Shown here piece after piece: positions 24,419 through 32,728 of a stretch of DNA of 50,957 nucleotides. Position 1 is the stretch's first letter. Every line of letters begins with the position of its first letter. The position numbers and the translations under genes are program-made. Source of the DNA: UBA5158 sp040389045. Lineage in GTDB: Bacteria; Pseudomonadota; Gammaproteobacteria; DSM-16500. The stretch covers positions 1-50,957 of the forward strand of contig JAZKAT010000008.1 in NCBI GenBank assembly GCA_040389045.1, read 5' to 3'. Below the pieces are notes generated by a model. That model ran no database searches, was not told the DNA's origin, and worked only from the letters and a program-made list of their open reading frames with translations.

Positions 24419-25903
24419 ATGGTTTCCCAAACCCCACAGATTTACCAGACCGCCCAAATTCGGGAACTTGAATTACTCGCCCGCCAGCGTTATGCCATTG
24501 CGGGAAATGAATTAATGATACGCGCTGGTCGCAGCGCCTGCAGCTATCTGCAAAAACGCTGGCCTAAAGCAAAAACCATCGCGGTTTTTTGTGGGGTTGG
24601 CAATAACGGGGGTGATGGTTATGTGCTGGCGCAAGCCGCGCATGAGCAGGGCATGAAAGTAAATGTCTGGCAAGTCGGCGATCCCGCCAAATTAAAAGTG
24701 GATGCCCGAGCGGCGTTTGAATCTTGTAAAAAATCCGGCATTGCCTTTAAACCATTCAATAATCAAAACCATTGGCAGACGGTGGATATTATTGTCGATG
24801 CATTGTGCGGTATCGGTCTGCAAGGCGAAGTCCGCAAAGATATTGGCAATGTTATAGATTTGATTAATCAAGCCCGAGTCCCGGTGCTGGCAATTGATGT
24901 GCCCTCAGGTATTAATGCGGATACCGGTGCCATCCTGGGCACAGCCATCAAAGCCAATGCCACGATTACTTTTATCGGCATGAAGTTAGGCCTGGTTTCT
25001 GGCAGCGGCGTGGCGTACGCGGGCGAAGTGTATTGTGATGATTTAAAATTACCAAAAGAAATTTTTTCACTCACGCCCGGTGTCTTGGAAAAAATATCGC
25101 TGGCGCAATTTGCAAATTATTTGCAGCCAAGGCCGCGTGATATGAATAAAGGCGCAGCGGGCCATGTATTAATTATTGGTGGCGGACCGGGTTTTTCTGG
25201 GGCGCCACGCATGGCAGCCGCGGCGGCGCTGCGTGTAGGGGCGGGGTTGGTAACGGTAGCCACGCATCCAAAACACGCGGCGGTGTTGAATGCGGCGCTG
25301 CCTGAAGTGATGTGCACTGGCGTATGGAATGGCCGTGCACTTAAACCGCTTATCCAAAAAGCCACAGTGATAGTGATAGGCCCGGGCTTAGGGCAGTCGT
25401 TATGGTCTAAGTCATTATTAAAAACTGCCCTGGCTAGCCAGTTACCGGTGCTGGTCGATGCGGATGGTTTAAATTTATTGGCAAAAAAACCAGTGACTCG
25501 CAACAATTGGATCATCACTCCTCATCCCGGTGAAGCGGGACGGTTACTCTCTTTAACCACCCAACAAGTACAAGCCGATCGCTTGCATGCGGTCCAGCAA
25601 TTACAACAACGCTATAACGCGGTCAGTGTGTTAAAAGGCGCGGGCACTCTGGTGTTAGCCCCGCATGTGGCACCGGCTATTTGTGAAGCGGGCAATCCGG
25701 GTATGGCGACCGGCGGCACGGGCGATATATTAAGCGGGGTGATTGGTGGCTTACTGGCGCAGGGTATTCCGGTAGGGGATGCCGCCAAGCTAGGTGTTTG
25801 CCTGCACGCCAGCGCCGGTGACCTTGCGGCCGCGGCCGGAGGTGAGCGCGGCATGATCGCCACAGATTTACTGCCATTCTTGCGGCGCTTGGTTAATTTA
25901 TAA
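24419..25903 (+). CDS. nnr: bifunctional NAD(P)HX epimerase / ADP-dependent dehydratase
   Basis: A 494-residue protein (E. coli YjeF 515). The N-terminal YjeF_N epimerase domain (about 1-215) carries FCGVGNNGGDGYVLAQ and VDALCGIGLQGEVR. The C-terminal ribokinase-like dehydratase (about 225-490) carries GHVLIIGGGPGFSGAPRMAA and the catalytic loop MATGGTGDILSGVIGGL. It repairs hydrated NADH and NADPH. It begins the order nnr-tsaE-amiB-mutL-miaA known from E. coli. Confidence 0.97.
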   Translation: MVSQTPQIYQTAQIRELELLARQRYAIAGNELMIRAGRSACSYLQKRWPKAKTIAVFCGVGNNGGDGYVLAQAAHEQGMKVNVWQVGDPAKLKVDARAAFESCKKSGIAFKPFNNQNHWQTVDIIVDALCGIGLQGEVRKDIGNVIDLINQARVPVLAIDVPSGINADTGAILGTAIKANATITFIGMKLGLVSGSGVAYAGEVYCDDLKLPKEIFSLTPGVLEKISLAQFANYLQPRPRDMNKGAAGHVLIIGGGPGFSGAPRMAAAAALRVGAGLVTVATHPKHAAVLNAALPEVMCTGVWNGRALKPLIQKATVIVIGPGLGQSLWSKSLLKTALASQLPVLVDADGLNLLAKKPVTRNNWIITPHPGEAGRLLSLTTQQVQADRLHAVQQLQQRYNAVSVLKGAGTLVLAPHVAPAICEAGNPGMATGGTGDILSGVIGGLLAQGIPVGDAAKLGVCLHASAGDLAAAAGGERGMIATDLLPFLRRLVNL

Positions 25904-25923
25904 AATCGTAGACTGTGTGCAAC

Positions 25924-26014
25924 TGTCATTCCCGCGCAGGCGGGAATCCATTGTTGGTAGAAATCAGGTATTGCGATTTTCAATGAATGGATTCCCGCCT
26001 GCGCGGGAATGACA
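25924..26014. repeat. MITE-like element with 29-bp perfect inverted arms
   Basis: The arms 25924-25952 and 25986-26014 are exact reverse complements separated by 33 bases. Each arm contains ATTCCC-N8-GGGAAT, the same pattern as the Neisseria dRS3 repeat. A single identical arm occurs at 49553-49581. The element fills the gap between nnr and tsaE. Confidence 0.75.
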
Positions 26015-26094
26015 GATAGGGAATGGCCCCAGTCCTTGACGCTGATGCGGGTACACGCGACAATATCAACACCCACCACTCATATGAAAAACTA

Positions 26095-26571
26095 ATGACC
26101 ACGCGGTTCGAGCAATATATCCCTGATGAAACCAGTATGCTAGCTTTTGGCGCTACCCTCGCCAGTGTTTGCCAGGGCACTGCGGTAATTTTTTTATATG
26201 GCGAGTTGGGAGCGGGTAAAACTACCCTGGCACGCGGGGTTTTAAGGGGTTTAGGGTATCAGGATAAAGTAAAAAGTCCCACCTACACTATAGTCGAACC
26301 CTATGAGATCGCCGACCAAAAGCTTTATCATTTTGATTTTTACCGCTTACAGGATGCACAAGACTTAGAATTCATTGGTGTACAAGATTACTTCGAAACT
26401 GGCGCAATCATTTTAGCGGAATGGCCAGAACGGGGCGCTGGATTATTGCGCGAAGCAGACCTGTCTTGTTATATTGTACCGGAAGCAAAAGGCCGTAATC
26501 TTCGTATTGAAGCCCAAACGCCGCACGGACTGCAAATGCTAAAGGATTTACACAGTAAACATGGCGAATAA
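26095..26571 (+). CDS. tsaE: tRNA threonylcarbamoyladenosine biosynthesis ATPase TsaE
   Basis: A 158-residue P-loop ATPase (E. coli 153). Walker A is LYGELGAGKTTLARGVLRGL, then VKSPTYTIVEPYE, LYHFDFYRL and ILAEWPERG. It cycles the TsaB-TsaD complex that makes t6A. The ATG at 26095 is chosen because it gives the family N-terminus; its ribosome site is weak. An in-frame start at 26023 would begin almost at the edge of the MITE-like element. It overlaps amiB by 11 bases. Confidence 0.95.
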   Translation: MTTRFEQYIPDETSMLAFGATLASVCQGTAVIFLYGELGAGKTTLARGVLRGLGYQDKVKSPTYTIVEPYEIADQKLYHFDFYRLQDAQDLEFIGVQDYFETGAIILAEWPERGAGLLREADLSCYIVPEAKGRNLRIEAQTPHGLQMLKDLHSKHGE

Positions 26572-27907
26572 TAAGTTTTTTTCAAAGTCTGGCTGGCTGC
26601 TGATTATCCTTTTCAGTTTTATTTCCCTGGCGGGCCATGCCGCCTCGATTACTAATATACGGGTCAACCATTTTGATAATTATACCCGGGTTGTTTTTAA
26701 CGTCACTGGGCCTGAGCAATACAACGTCTTTACCCTAACCAGCCCCCACCGCGTAGTAGTGGATTTTTCTGAAGGCCATTTACGCACTAATCTTAAAGAA
26801 ATAAATTTTGGTGACAATACCGATATCCTCCATGTCCGTAGCGGACGGCCAGTACCCAGCATGTTGCGTATTGTCTTTGATGTGGCGGGAGCCGTGTCAG
26901 TGAAAAGTTCATTTATTCCTGACAATAATCCTGGCGAAGGGCAGCTGGTCGTCGATTTTTTCCAAAAGACGGCGCATGCGCAAGCGACTCCCGCGATTGT
27001 CCCCGCCACTGCCGCCGCCACGACTGTTGCCGAACCCAAACCGTTACCGGTTGCTACCGTCAAAACCGTCACTAACGTCGAACCCGCAACCAAGCCAGTC
27101 GTCCAGATCAAAACTGTCACCAAAACCGTGGTGAAAAAAACCCATAAAATTAAACCTCAATTGGTTGAATCGCTAAAGCCGCATTTAATCGTCGTCGTGA
27201 TTGATCCCGGTCATGGTGGTAAAGATTCCGGTACGATAGGCAGGCATGGATCGGCGGAAAAAGATATTGTGCTAGCCATCGCCCAACGCCTGGCGGAGTT
27301 AATTAATAGCCAGCCCAATATGCGTGCTGTCCTGACGCGCAATGGCGATTATTTTGTGACTTTGCATAACCGTTTAATGTTGTCACGCCAATCGAAAGCG
27401 GATTTGTTTATTGCCATACACGCAGATTCTTATTTCAACGATCAATCCATTGGCGCATCGGTTTATGCTTTATCGCGTAACGGTGCCAGCAGCATGGCGG
27501 CGCGCTGGTTAGCTGACCGTGAAAATCATTCCGAACTGGGCGGTGTAGACTTAAATGAATTGGGTGATAAAAGTTATATCTTACGTTCGGTGTTAATTGA
27601 TCTGGCGCAAACCGCGACGATTACGGACAGTATAAAATTAGGTACTGATGTTTTAGATGGTTTGGAAAATGTAACGACTTTACATTATCCCCAAGTGGAA
27701 CAAGCGCCATTTATGGTATTAAAATCGCCTGACATCCCATCGGTACTGGTTGAAACCGGGTTTTTGTCAAATCCAAAAGAAGAAGAACGCTTACAACAAG
27801 TGGGTTACCGCGATAAGTTGGCCCACGCTTTGTTAGCGGGCATTCATTCCTACATGATCAGTCACCCGATGATGGCCACCAGCACGCGACCTGAAACGAC
27901 TACATAA
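26561..27907 (+). CDS. amiB: N-acetylmuramoyl-L-alanine amidase AmiB/AmiC type
   Basis: A 448-residue periplasmic protein. The signal peptide is residues 1-27 (ending SLAGHA). The AMIN domain (about 30-135) should target it to the septum. A Pro/Thr/Val-rich linker follows, then the Amidase_3 zinc domain (about 205-435). Its motifs are VVVIDPGHGGKDSG, SAEKDIVLAI, FIAIHADSY and VLVETGFLSNPKEE, with zinc ligands His, Glu, His and the catalytic Glu. It splits septal peptidoglycan and is probably activated by the EnvC-like protein encoded at 34.1-35.4 kb. No LysM domain is seen. Confidence 0.95.
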   Translation: MANNKFFSKSGWLLIILFSFISLAGHAASITNIRVNHFDNYTRVVFNVTGPEQYNVFTLTSPHRVVVDFSEGHLRTNLKEINFGDNTDILHVRSGRPVPSMLRIVFDVAGAVSVKSSFIPDNNPGEGQLVVDFFQKTAHAQATPAIVPATAAATTVAEPKPLPVATVKTVTNVEPATKPVVQIKTVTKTVVKKTHKIKPQLVESLKPHLIVVVIDPGHGGKDSGTIGRHGSAEKDIVLAIAQRLAELINSQPNMRAVLTRNGDYFVTLHNRLMLSRQSKADLFIAIHADSYFNDQSIGASVYALSRNGASSMAARWLADRENHSELGGVDLNELGDKSYILRSVLIDLAQTATITDSIKLGTDVLDGLENVTTLHYPQVEQAPFMVLKSPDIPSVLVETGFLSNPKEEERLQQVGYRDKLAHALLAGIHSYMISHPMMATSTRPETTT

Positions 27908-27924
27908 TTACCGGTAATATTCTC

Positions 27925-29742
27925 ATGCAACGCATACAAACATTAAGCCCCTTATTGGCAAACCAGATTGCTGCCGGTGAAGTAATCGAACGTCCCGCTT
28001 CGGTAGTCAAAGAATTGGTTGAAAACAGTCTTGACGCAGGCGCGACGAAAATTGATTTAGATATAGAGCAAGGCGGCGTGCGCTTGATTCGAGTGCGTGA
28101 TAATGGCAGCGGTATTCACCGTGATGACTTACCGCTGGCAATCAACCGGCATGCGACCAGCAAGGTGCATACTTTTGAAGATCTCGAAAAAATTCTCACG
28201 CTAGGTTTCCGGGGTGAAGCTTTAGCCAGTGTCAGTTCTGTCGCGCATTTGGAAATTGCCTCAGCTATCGCTAATAGCACTGGGTGGAAAATTACTTTAA
28301 ACGGCACCGTGGATCTACCGCAGGTGAATCCTGTTTCTCATCCGCAAGGTACTACCGTCGAAGTGCATGATTTATTTTTTAATACCCCGGCGCGGCGTAA
28401 ATTTTTGCGTAGTGAAAAAACTGAATTTGAACACATTGATGAATTGATCAAACGCATTGCCTTAAGTCATCCGGCAGTTACTTTCACCTTGAAACACAAT
28501 CAACGACAGTTACGTCAATATTTGGCGGCACATTCACCCGCGGAACGTGAGCAACGCGTAGGTTTATTGTGTGGTAATGCCTTTGTCGATAATGCCATGC
28601 ATCTCACCACGGAAACCGACGGTCTTAAGCTTAGCGGCTGGATCGCGGCGCCGACGTTTTCACGCAGCCAGGCGGATTTACAATATTTTTATGTGAATGG
28701 CCGTATGGTGCGTGACAAACTGGTGGCGCATGCTGTCAAGCAGGCTTATCACGATGTGATGTACCAAGACCGTTATCCGGCTTATGTCTTGTTTCTGGAA
28801 ATAGCGCCGCAACAAGTGGATGTCAATGTGCATCCCACCAAGCATGAAGTACGGTTTCGGGAAAGCCGCATGGTGCATGATTTTATTTGCAGCGCATTAC
28901 AAAATGTATTGACTGGTGTGCGCCCGGGACAAGAGCAAGTGCGACCCCCGACAGCAGTTGAAAAAACTGTACCCGCATTAGAAACAGTGATGGATGCACG
29001 AGTCGCAACGCGTGCGACCACGCCGCCAGCGCGAACCAACTATGTTCCGTCACCACAGCCTATGCCGGTAAAAATCCGCGAGCAAATGGCGGTCTATGGC
29101 AAGTTGCACGAAGATACGCGTAAAACAGTGTTGCCTGCCACACCTGCGGCAACGGTAGCGCCGCCCTTGGGTTTTGCACTGGCGCAATTGAAAGGCATTT
29201 ATATTTTAGCGGAAAATGTTCAGGGCCTGGTGCTGGTTGATATGCATGCCGCGCATGAGCGTGTGGTTTATGAGCGTTTAAAGCTGACCATGAAGGAACA
29301 AAAATTAGTTGCGCAACCCTTGTTAATTCCATTGACCGTGACGTTAAGCGAGCAGGAAGTTAACCAATTGCAAAACCAGCAGGAATTATTTGCCACACTC
29401 GCCATGAAAATTGAACGGCTAGGCCCGACGGTGGTTATCGTGCGCGAAATGCCTGACTTATTGCGTGATACCGATATCGCGCAATTAGTGCGTGATATTG
29501 CCGCTGATTTTACCGCGCAGGAAAGTAGTTCTCGCGCCGCCGAGTTAATGAATAAAATATTAGGTACAATGGCATGTCATGGCGCGGTGCGTGCCGGACG
29601 TCGCTTGTCATTGATTGAAATGAATGCTTTGCTGCGTGACATGGAAAAAACTGAAAACAGCGGCCAGTGTGTGCATGGCCGTCCTACCTGGACGCAATTA
29701 TCGCTGCAAGAATTAGATAAATTATTTTTACGCGGCCGTTGA
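27925..29742 (+). CDS. mutL: DNA mismatch repair protein MutL, endonuclease type
   Basis: A 605-residue protein. The GHKL ATPase part has VKELVENSLDAGATKI, RVRDNGSGIHRDDL and TLGFRGEALASVSS. A Pro/Thr-rich linker (about 330-395) leads to the dimer domain. That domain carries DMHAAHERVVYE (from about residue 439), which fits the endonuclease motif DxHAxxExxxxE, together with MACHGAVRAG and CVHGRPTW. E. coli MutL lacks this motif and relies on MutH, so strand nicking here is probably done by MutL itself. It is coupled to miaA (stop and start overlap). Confidence 0.97.
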   Translation: MQRIQTLSPLLANQIAAGEVIERPASVVKELVENSLDAGATKIDLDIEQGGVRLIRVRDNGSGIHRDDLPLAINRHATSKVHTFEDLEKILTLGFRGEALASVSSVAHLEIASAIANSTGWKITLNGTVDLPQVNPVSHPQGTTVEVHDLFFNTPARRKFLRSEKTEFEHIDELIKRIALSHPAVTFTLKHNQRQLRQYLAAHSPAEREQRVGLLCGNAFVDNAMHLTTETDGLKLSGWIAAPTFSRSQADLQYFYVNGRMVRDKLVAHAVKQAYHDVMYQDRYPAYVLFLEIAPQQVDVNVHPTKHEVRFRESRMVHDFICSALQNVLTGVRPGQEQVRPPTAVEKTVPALETVMDARVATRATTPPARTNYVPSPQPMPVKIREQMAVYGKLHEDTRKTVLPATPAATVAPPLGFALAQLKGIYILAENVQGLVLVDMHAAHERVVYERLKLTMKEQKLVAQPLLIPLTVTLSEQEVNQLQNQQELFATLAMKIERLGPTVVIVREMPDLLRDTDIAQLVRDIAADFTAQESSSRAAELMNKILGTMACHGAVRAGRRLSLIEMNALLRDMEKTENSGQCVHGRPTWTQLSLQELDKLFLRGR

Positions 29743-30707
29743 TGCAACCGAAACGAAAACCTCAAATCATTTGTCTCATGGGCCCTACCGCGGCAGGCAA
29801 GACGCAGCTGGCGGTGGAATTGGTGGCGCGTTTTGGCATGGACATTATCAGTGTGGATTCGGCCATGGTTTATCGTGGTATGGATATTGGTACTGCCAAA
29901 CCGGACGCGGCTATTTTGCAGGCGGCCCCCCATCGCTTAATTAATATTCTTGATCCGGCCGAAGCCTATTCTGCAGCGGCTTTTCGTAACGATGCCTTGC
30001 GTGAAATCGCGGACATTGTTGCGCACCAGAGAATTCCGTTACTAACGGGCGGCACGATGCTGTACTTTAGTGTTTTACAAAAAGGTTTATCAAAATTACC
30101 TGCCGCGGATGTGGCACTGCGTAAACGCTTAACTGCGGACGCGAATAGTCAAGGTTGGGACGCGATGCATGAGCGCTTAAAACAAGTTGATGTCACCGCC
30201 GCGGCGCGTATTCATCCGCATGATGCGCAGCGAATCCAGCGTGCGCTGGAGGTCCACGAGTTAACCGGTAAAAGTTTAACTGAGTGGCAGGCGTTGGAGG
30301 TGGAGTTGTTATCGGAGTATGAGGTAATTAATCTGGCCGTGGCGCCGGCTGACCGGGCAGTGCTGCATGCCAGGATCGCGCAGCGGTTTGAAGAAATGCT
30401 GGCTAGTGGTTTTGTCGATGAAGTTAGAGATTTATTTGAGCGTGGCGATTTAACCTTAGAATTGCCGTCAATTCGTTCGGTGGGTTATAGGCAAGTGTGG
30501 GAATATCTTTTAGGGCAGTATGATTATGCAGAAATGTGTTTGAAAGGTGTGGCGGCAACGCGACAATTAGCGAAGCGCCAATTGACGTGGCTGCGCCAGT
30601 GGCCTACGCCGGTGGAATGGTTTGACAGTATGGCGCCTGATTTGTCGGAACAAGTGGTAAGGTATTTGCAGGAAGTTACCCCCCAACCACCCAAGAATGC
30701 GATATAA
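29742..30707 (+). CDS. miaA: tRNA dimethylallyltransferase MiaA
   Basis: A 321-residue protein. The P-loop is MGPTAAGKTQLAVELVARFG, followed by DIISVDSAMVYRGMDIGTAK, PHRLINILDP, LLTGGTMLYFSVL, and the C-terminal ATRQLAKRQLTWLR. It puts the isopentenyl group on A37 of UNN-decoding tRNAs. The ATG at 29742 overlaps the mutL stop (TGATG). In E. coli hfq follows directly; here about 11 kb intervenes. Confidence 0.97.
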   Translation: MQPKRKPQIICLMGPTAAGKTQLAVELVARFGMDIISVDSAMVYRGMDIGTAKPDAAILQAAPHRLINILDPAEAYSAAAFRNDALREIADIVAHQRIPLLTGGTMLYFSVLQKGLSKLPAADVALRKRLTADANSQGWDAMHERLKQVDVTAAARIHPHDAQRIQRALEVHELTGKSLTEWQALEVELLSEYEVINLAVAPADRAVLHARIAQRFEEMLASGFVDEVRDLFERGDLTLELPSIRSVGYRQVWEYLLGQYDYAEMCLKGVAATRQLAKRQLTWLRQWPTPVEWFDSMAPDLSEQVVRYLQEVTPQPPKNAI

Positions 30708-30742
30708 TAAAAGAAAGAGTCAACTGCAGGAGGACAACCAAC

Positions 30743-31084
30743 ATGGGTATCGATAACGCTTCATGCGATAAATGTTCAAAATATTCCAAACTTTCCATTT
30801 GCTCCTTAGGTTTCGCCGTAGGTCTTACCAATGGCATAGGTATGATGCTGCTTGCCTATATGGCGATGATGAATTGGGTGGGCGATAGCATTATTACTAT
30901 GGTCAGTAGCGTGTATCATGGCTATGCACCTACAGTAGTCGGCGGCTTGCTTGGATTAGGCTGGGGATTTCTGGATGGTTTCGTGTTCGGAATGCTGGTC
31001 GCTTTGTTCTACAACTGTTGCAGATGCTGCTGTAAATGCTGCTGCAAAAATTGTGGCTGCAAAAGATCAAACATCCAACCATAA
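30743..31084 (+). CDS. small membrane protein with Cys-rich tail (holin-like family)
   Basis: A 113-residue protein. It has two membrane segments, at about 22-48 and 68-92. The second reads GGLLGLGWGFLDGFVFGMLV and is preceded by VYHGYAPTVV. This pattern occurs in small proteins annotated as bacteriophage holins, a name that says little about function. After the second segment the tail is CCRCCCKCCCKNCGCKR: 10 Cys in 15 residues. It may bind metal, or be acylated if it ever reaches a host. The start is strongly supported by AGGAGG. It is the first gene of the insert between miaA and hfq. Confidence 0.65.
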   Translation: MGIDNASCDKCSKYSKLSICSLGFAVGLTNGIGMMLLAYMAMMNWVGDSIITMVSSVYHGYAPTVVGGLLGLGWGFLDGFVFGMLVALFYNCCRCCCKCCCKNCGCKRSNIQP

Positions 31085-31117
31085 CCTAGTCTTTTCATAG
31101 ACTAAATAATTACTAGG
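31085..31117. terminator. nested weak hairpins after the Cys-rich gene
   Basis: TAGTCT/AGACTA (31087-31104) lies inside CCTAGT/ACTAGG (31085-31117). The two folds compete. No clear T run follows, so termination is uncertain. Confidence 0.35.
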
Positions 31118-31200
31118 CTAAATTAAACGTTTAGGCTATTTTCTATATGCTGAATGGTTGCGGTTTGCTCTTACCTTGTTTCTAGTTTAAGATTATATCT

Positions 31201-31731
31201 ATGAGAGTAAGAAAATTATCTGATGTCCGGACTGATATTCTCCTGTTAATAGGACAGGCGACGTTGATCGTTTGTTGTATTGCATTCATTATTTTTGATT
31301 ATAACGTCAACATTGCACCCGATAAAAGAGTTGCCGAAGAATTCGCTGTAACAAGTTGTGTGGTAACCGATAAAAGCATGGCTATAGTTGGCCGGGTTGT
31401 GCATCGTTATCGCGCTGATTTTCGTGTTACCTATGCTACTGAGATGGGTTCTAAGAGTTCGGTTGCATCTGCAAACGGTATGGATTTCTCGTATACCACA
31501 AACCAGGCAGCGCAACAGGAATATCTTGATGAGTTTGATATAGGCGGAGATTATCCCTGTTGGTATGATCCAGAAAAAACCAGCACAGTGGTTTTAGTGT
31601 TAAGACATAATTGGTATTCCACCCTACCTTTAATATTGCCAACATTGGTCGCTCTTATCATGCTGGTTTATATGGTCAGAGCACTGATGGATTTATTTGA
31701 AATCTATCGCACTTATAAAAAACGCGGGTAA
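31201..31731 (+). CDS. DUF3592-like membrane protein
   Basis: A 176-residue protein with membrane segments at about 14-34 and 140-162 and a periplasmic or extracytoplasmic domain between them. The end of that domain, GGDYPCWYDPEKTSTVVLVL, is the hallmark of the DUF3592 family. The function is unknown. It is transcribed alone, 116 bases after the Cys-rich gene. Confidence 0.7.
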   Translation: MRVRKLSDVRTDILLLIGQATLIVCCIAFIIFDYNVNIAPDKRVAEEFAVTSCVVTDKSMAIVGRVVHRYRADFRVTYATEMGSKSSVASANGMDFSYTTNQAAQQEYLDEFDIGGDYPCWYDPEKTSTVVLVLRHNWYSTLPLILPTLVALIMLVYMVRALMDLFEIYRTYKKRG

Positions 31732-31750
31732 TTCCCTAACTCCGTAATTC

Positions 31751-32263
31751 TCAAGGTGCCGCAGCCGGTGTGGGTGCTGGTGTAGAATTATTTTGTACTG
31801 GCGGTGGTGTATTACTCATAGGTTCAGCAGGTGCGGCGACAGGTGCGGTAGTGTCGGGCGTAGGGTTAGCGTTGCTGGGTTGTGCCGCCGGTGGCGTAAG
31901 CGATTGCACCGTCATCGGATAAGTTGCTATGACCTTTATTTGTTGTGCCGGGGTTAATATTTTCCGGAAGGCATCGGGCAAGGTAACAGCCGTCACCTTA
32001 CTGCGAATTGGGGATAAGCCAAGAGGGCAGAGATAAACAATTTGGCCGCCTCCATTCAGTTTGAAGTCAACCATCGTCCCGCTGTTGACGTATTCGGTGC
32101 CGCAACGATCAGCAATATCAGTGCGATTCATGGGAACAGTACCAAACACCACATCATCGGCATCCGTATGCAAAAATACATATATATCCACGGTCATAAT
32201 CATAAACCAGATGACGAATAAACCAACCACTGTTAATATAAACCAACGTAAAGTGCTTTGCAT
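31751..32263 (-). CDS. membrane-anchored protein with Pro/Ala-rich tail
   Basis: A 170-residue protein. One N-terminal membrane segment (about 8-30) is followed by a small domain with two Cys (about 54 and 80) and then a low-complexity Pro/Ala/Thr tail (about 122-170, with PAPTPAAAP at the end). Such tails often span the periplasm or cell wall. No family recognised. Convergent with the DUF3592-like gene and divergent from ridA. Confidence 0.6.
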   Translation of the reverse strand: MQSTLRWFILTVVGLFVIWFMIMTVDIYVFLHTDADDVVFGTVPMNRTDIADRCGTEYVNSGTMVDFKLNGGGQIVYLCPLGLSPIRSKVTAVTLPDAFRKILTPAQQIKVIATYPMTVQSLTPPAAQPSNANPTPDTTAPVAAPAEPMSNTPPPVQNNSTPAPTPAAAP

Positions 32264-32335
32264 AAACTCAAACCTTCTTCCATGAATAGTGCTCCATTAT
32301 AACAAAATATGAGTTTAAATATCGAGAATCCTTTA

Positions 32336-32728
32336 ATGCGACAAGCAATTAATACCACGGCAGCGCCGACCGCGATTGGCAGTTATTCACAAGCAATTAA
32401 AACCGGCAATACCGTGTATTTCTCGGGCCAGCTAGGACTTGATCCAGCTACCCAGAATCTCGTGGCAGGCGGTGTCGCGGCGCAAATCACCCAAGTTTTT
32501 GAAAATTTGCAAGCGGTTGCTGTAGCCGCGGGTGGCAGTCTGGCAGAGGTAATGAAAATTACGGTTTATCTGGTAGATTTGACTCATCTTGCTCTGGTAA
32601 ATGAGAGTATGTCGAAATATTTTAACCAACCTTTTCCGGCGCGCACCTCCATTGAAGTCAGCGCATTGCCAAAAGGTGGCGCGGTAGAAGTAGAAGCGAT
32701 TATGGTTTTAAATTCCCCATCGCAATAG
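32336..32728 (+). CDS. ridA: RidA family reactive intermediate deaminase
   Basis: A 130-residue protein from the ATG at 32336, the usual family length; an ATG at 32309 would add nine residues. Motifs are IGSYSQAIKTGNTVYFSGQL, KITVYLVDL, and PARTSIEVSALPKGGAVEVE, with the active-site Arg in FPARTSIEV. It hydrolyses enamine/imine intermediates such as 2-aminoacrylate. Its 3' end overlaps the 3' end of the convergent ctpA gene by 29 bases. Confidence 0.92.
   Translation: MRQAINTTAAPTAIGSYSQAIKTGNTVYFSGQLGLDPATQNLVAGGVAAQITQVFENLQAVAVAAGGSLAEVMKITVYLVDLTHLALVNESMSKYFNQPFPARTSIEVSALPKGGAVEVEAIMVLNSPSQ

Noticed and set aside
25612..26079. 155-codon minus-strand frame across nnr and the MITE-like element
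   Set aside because: It is antisense to the conserved end of nnr and passes through both inverted arms; no credible protein.
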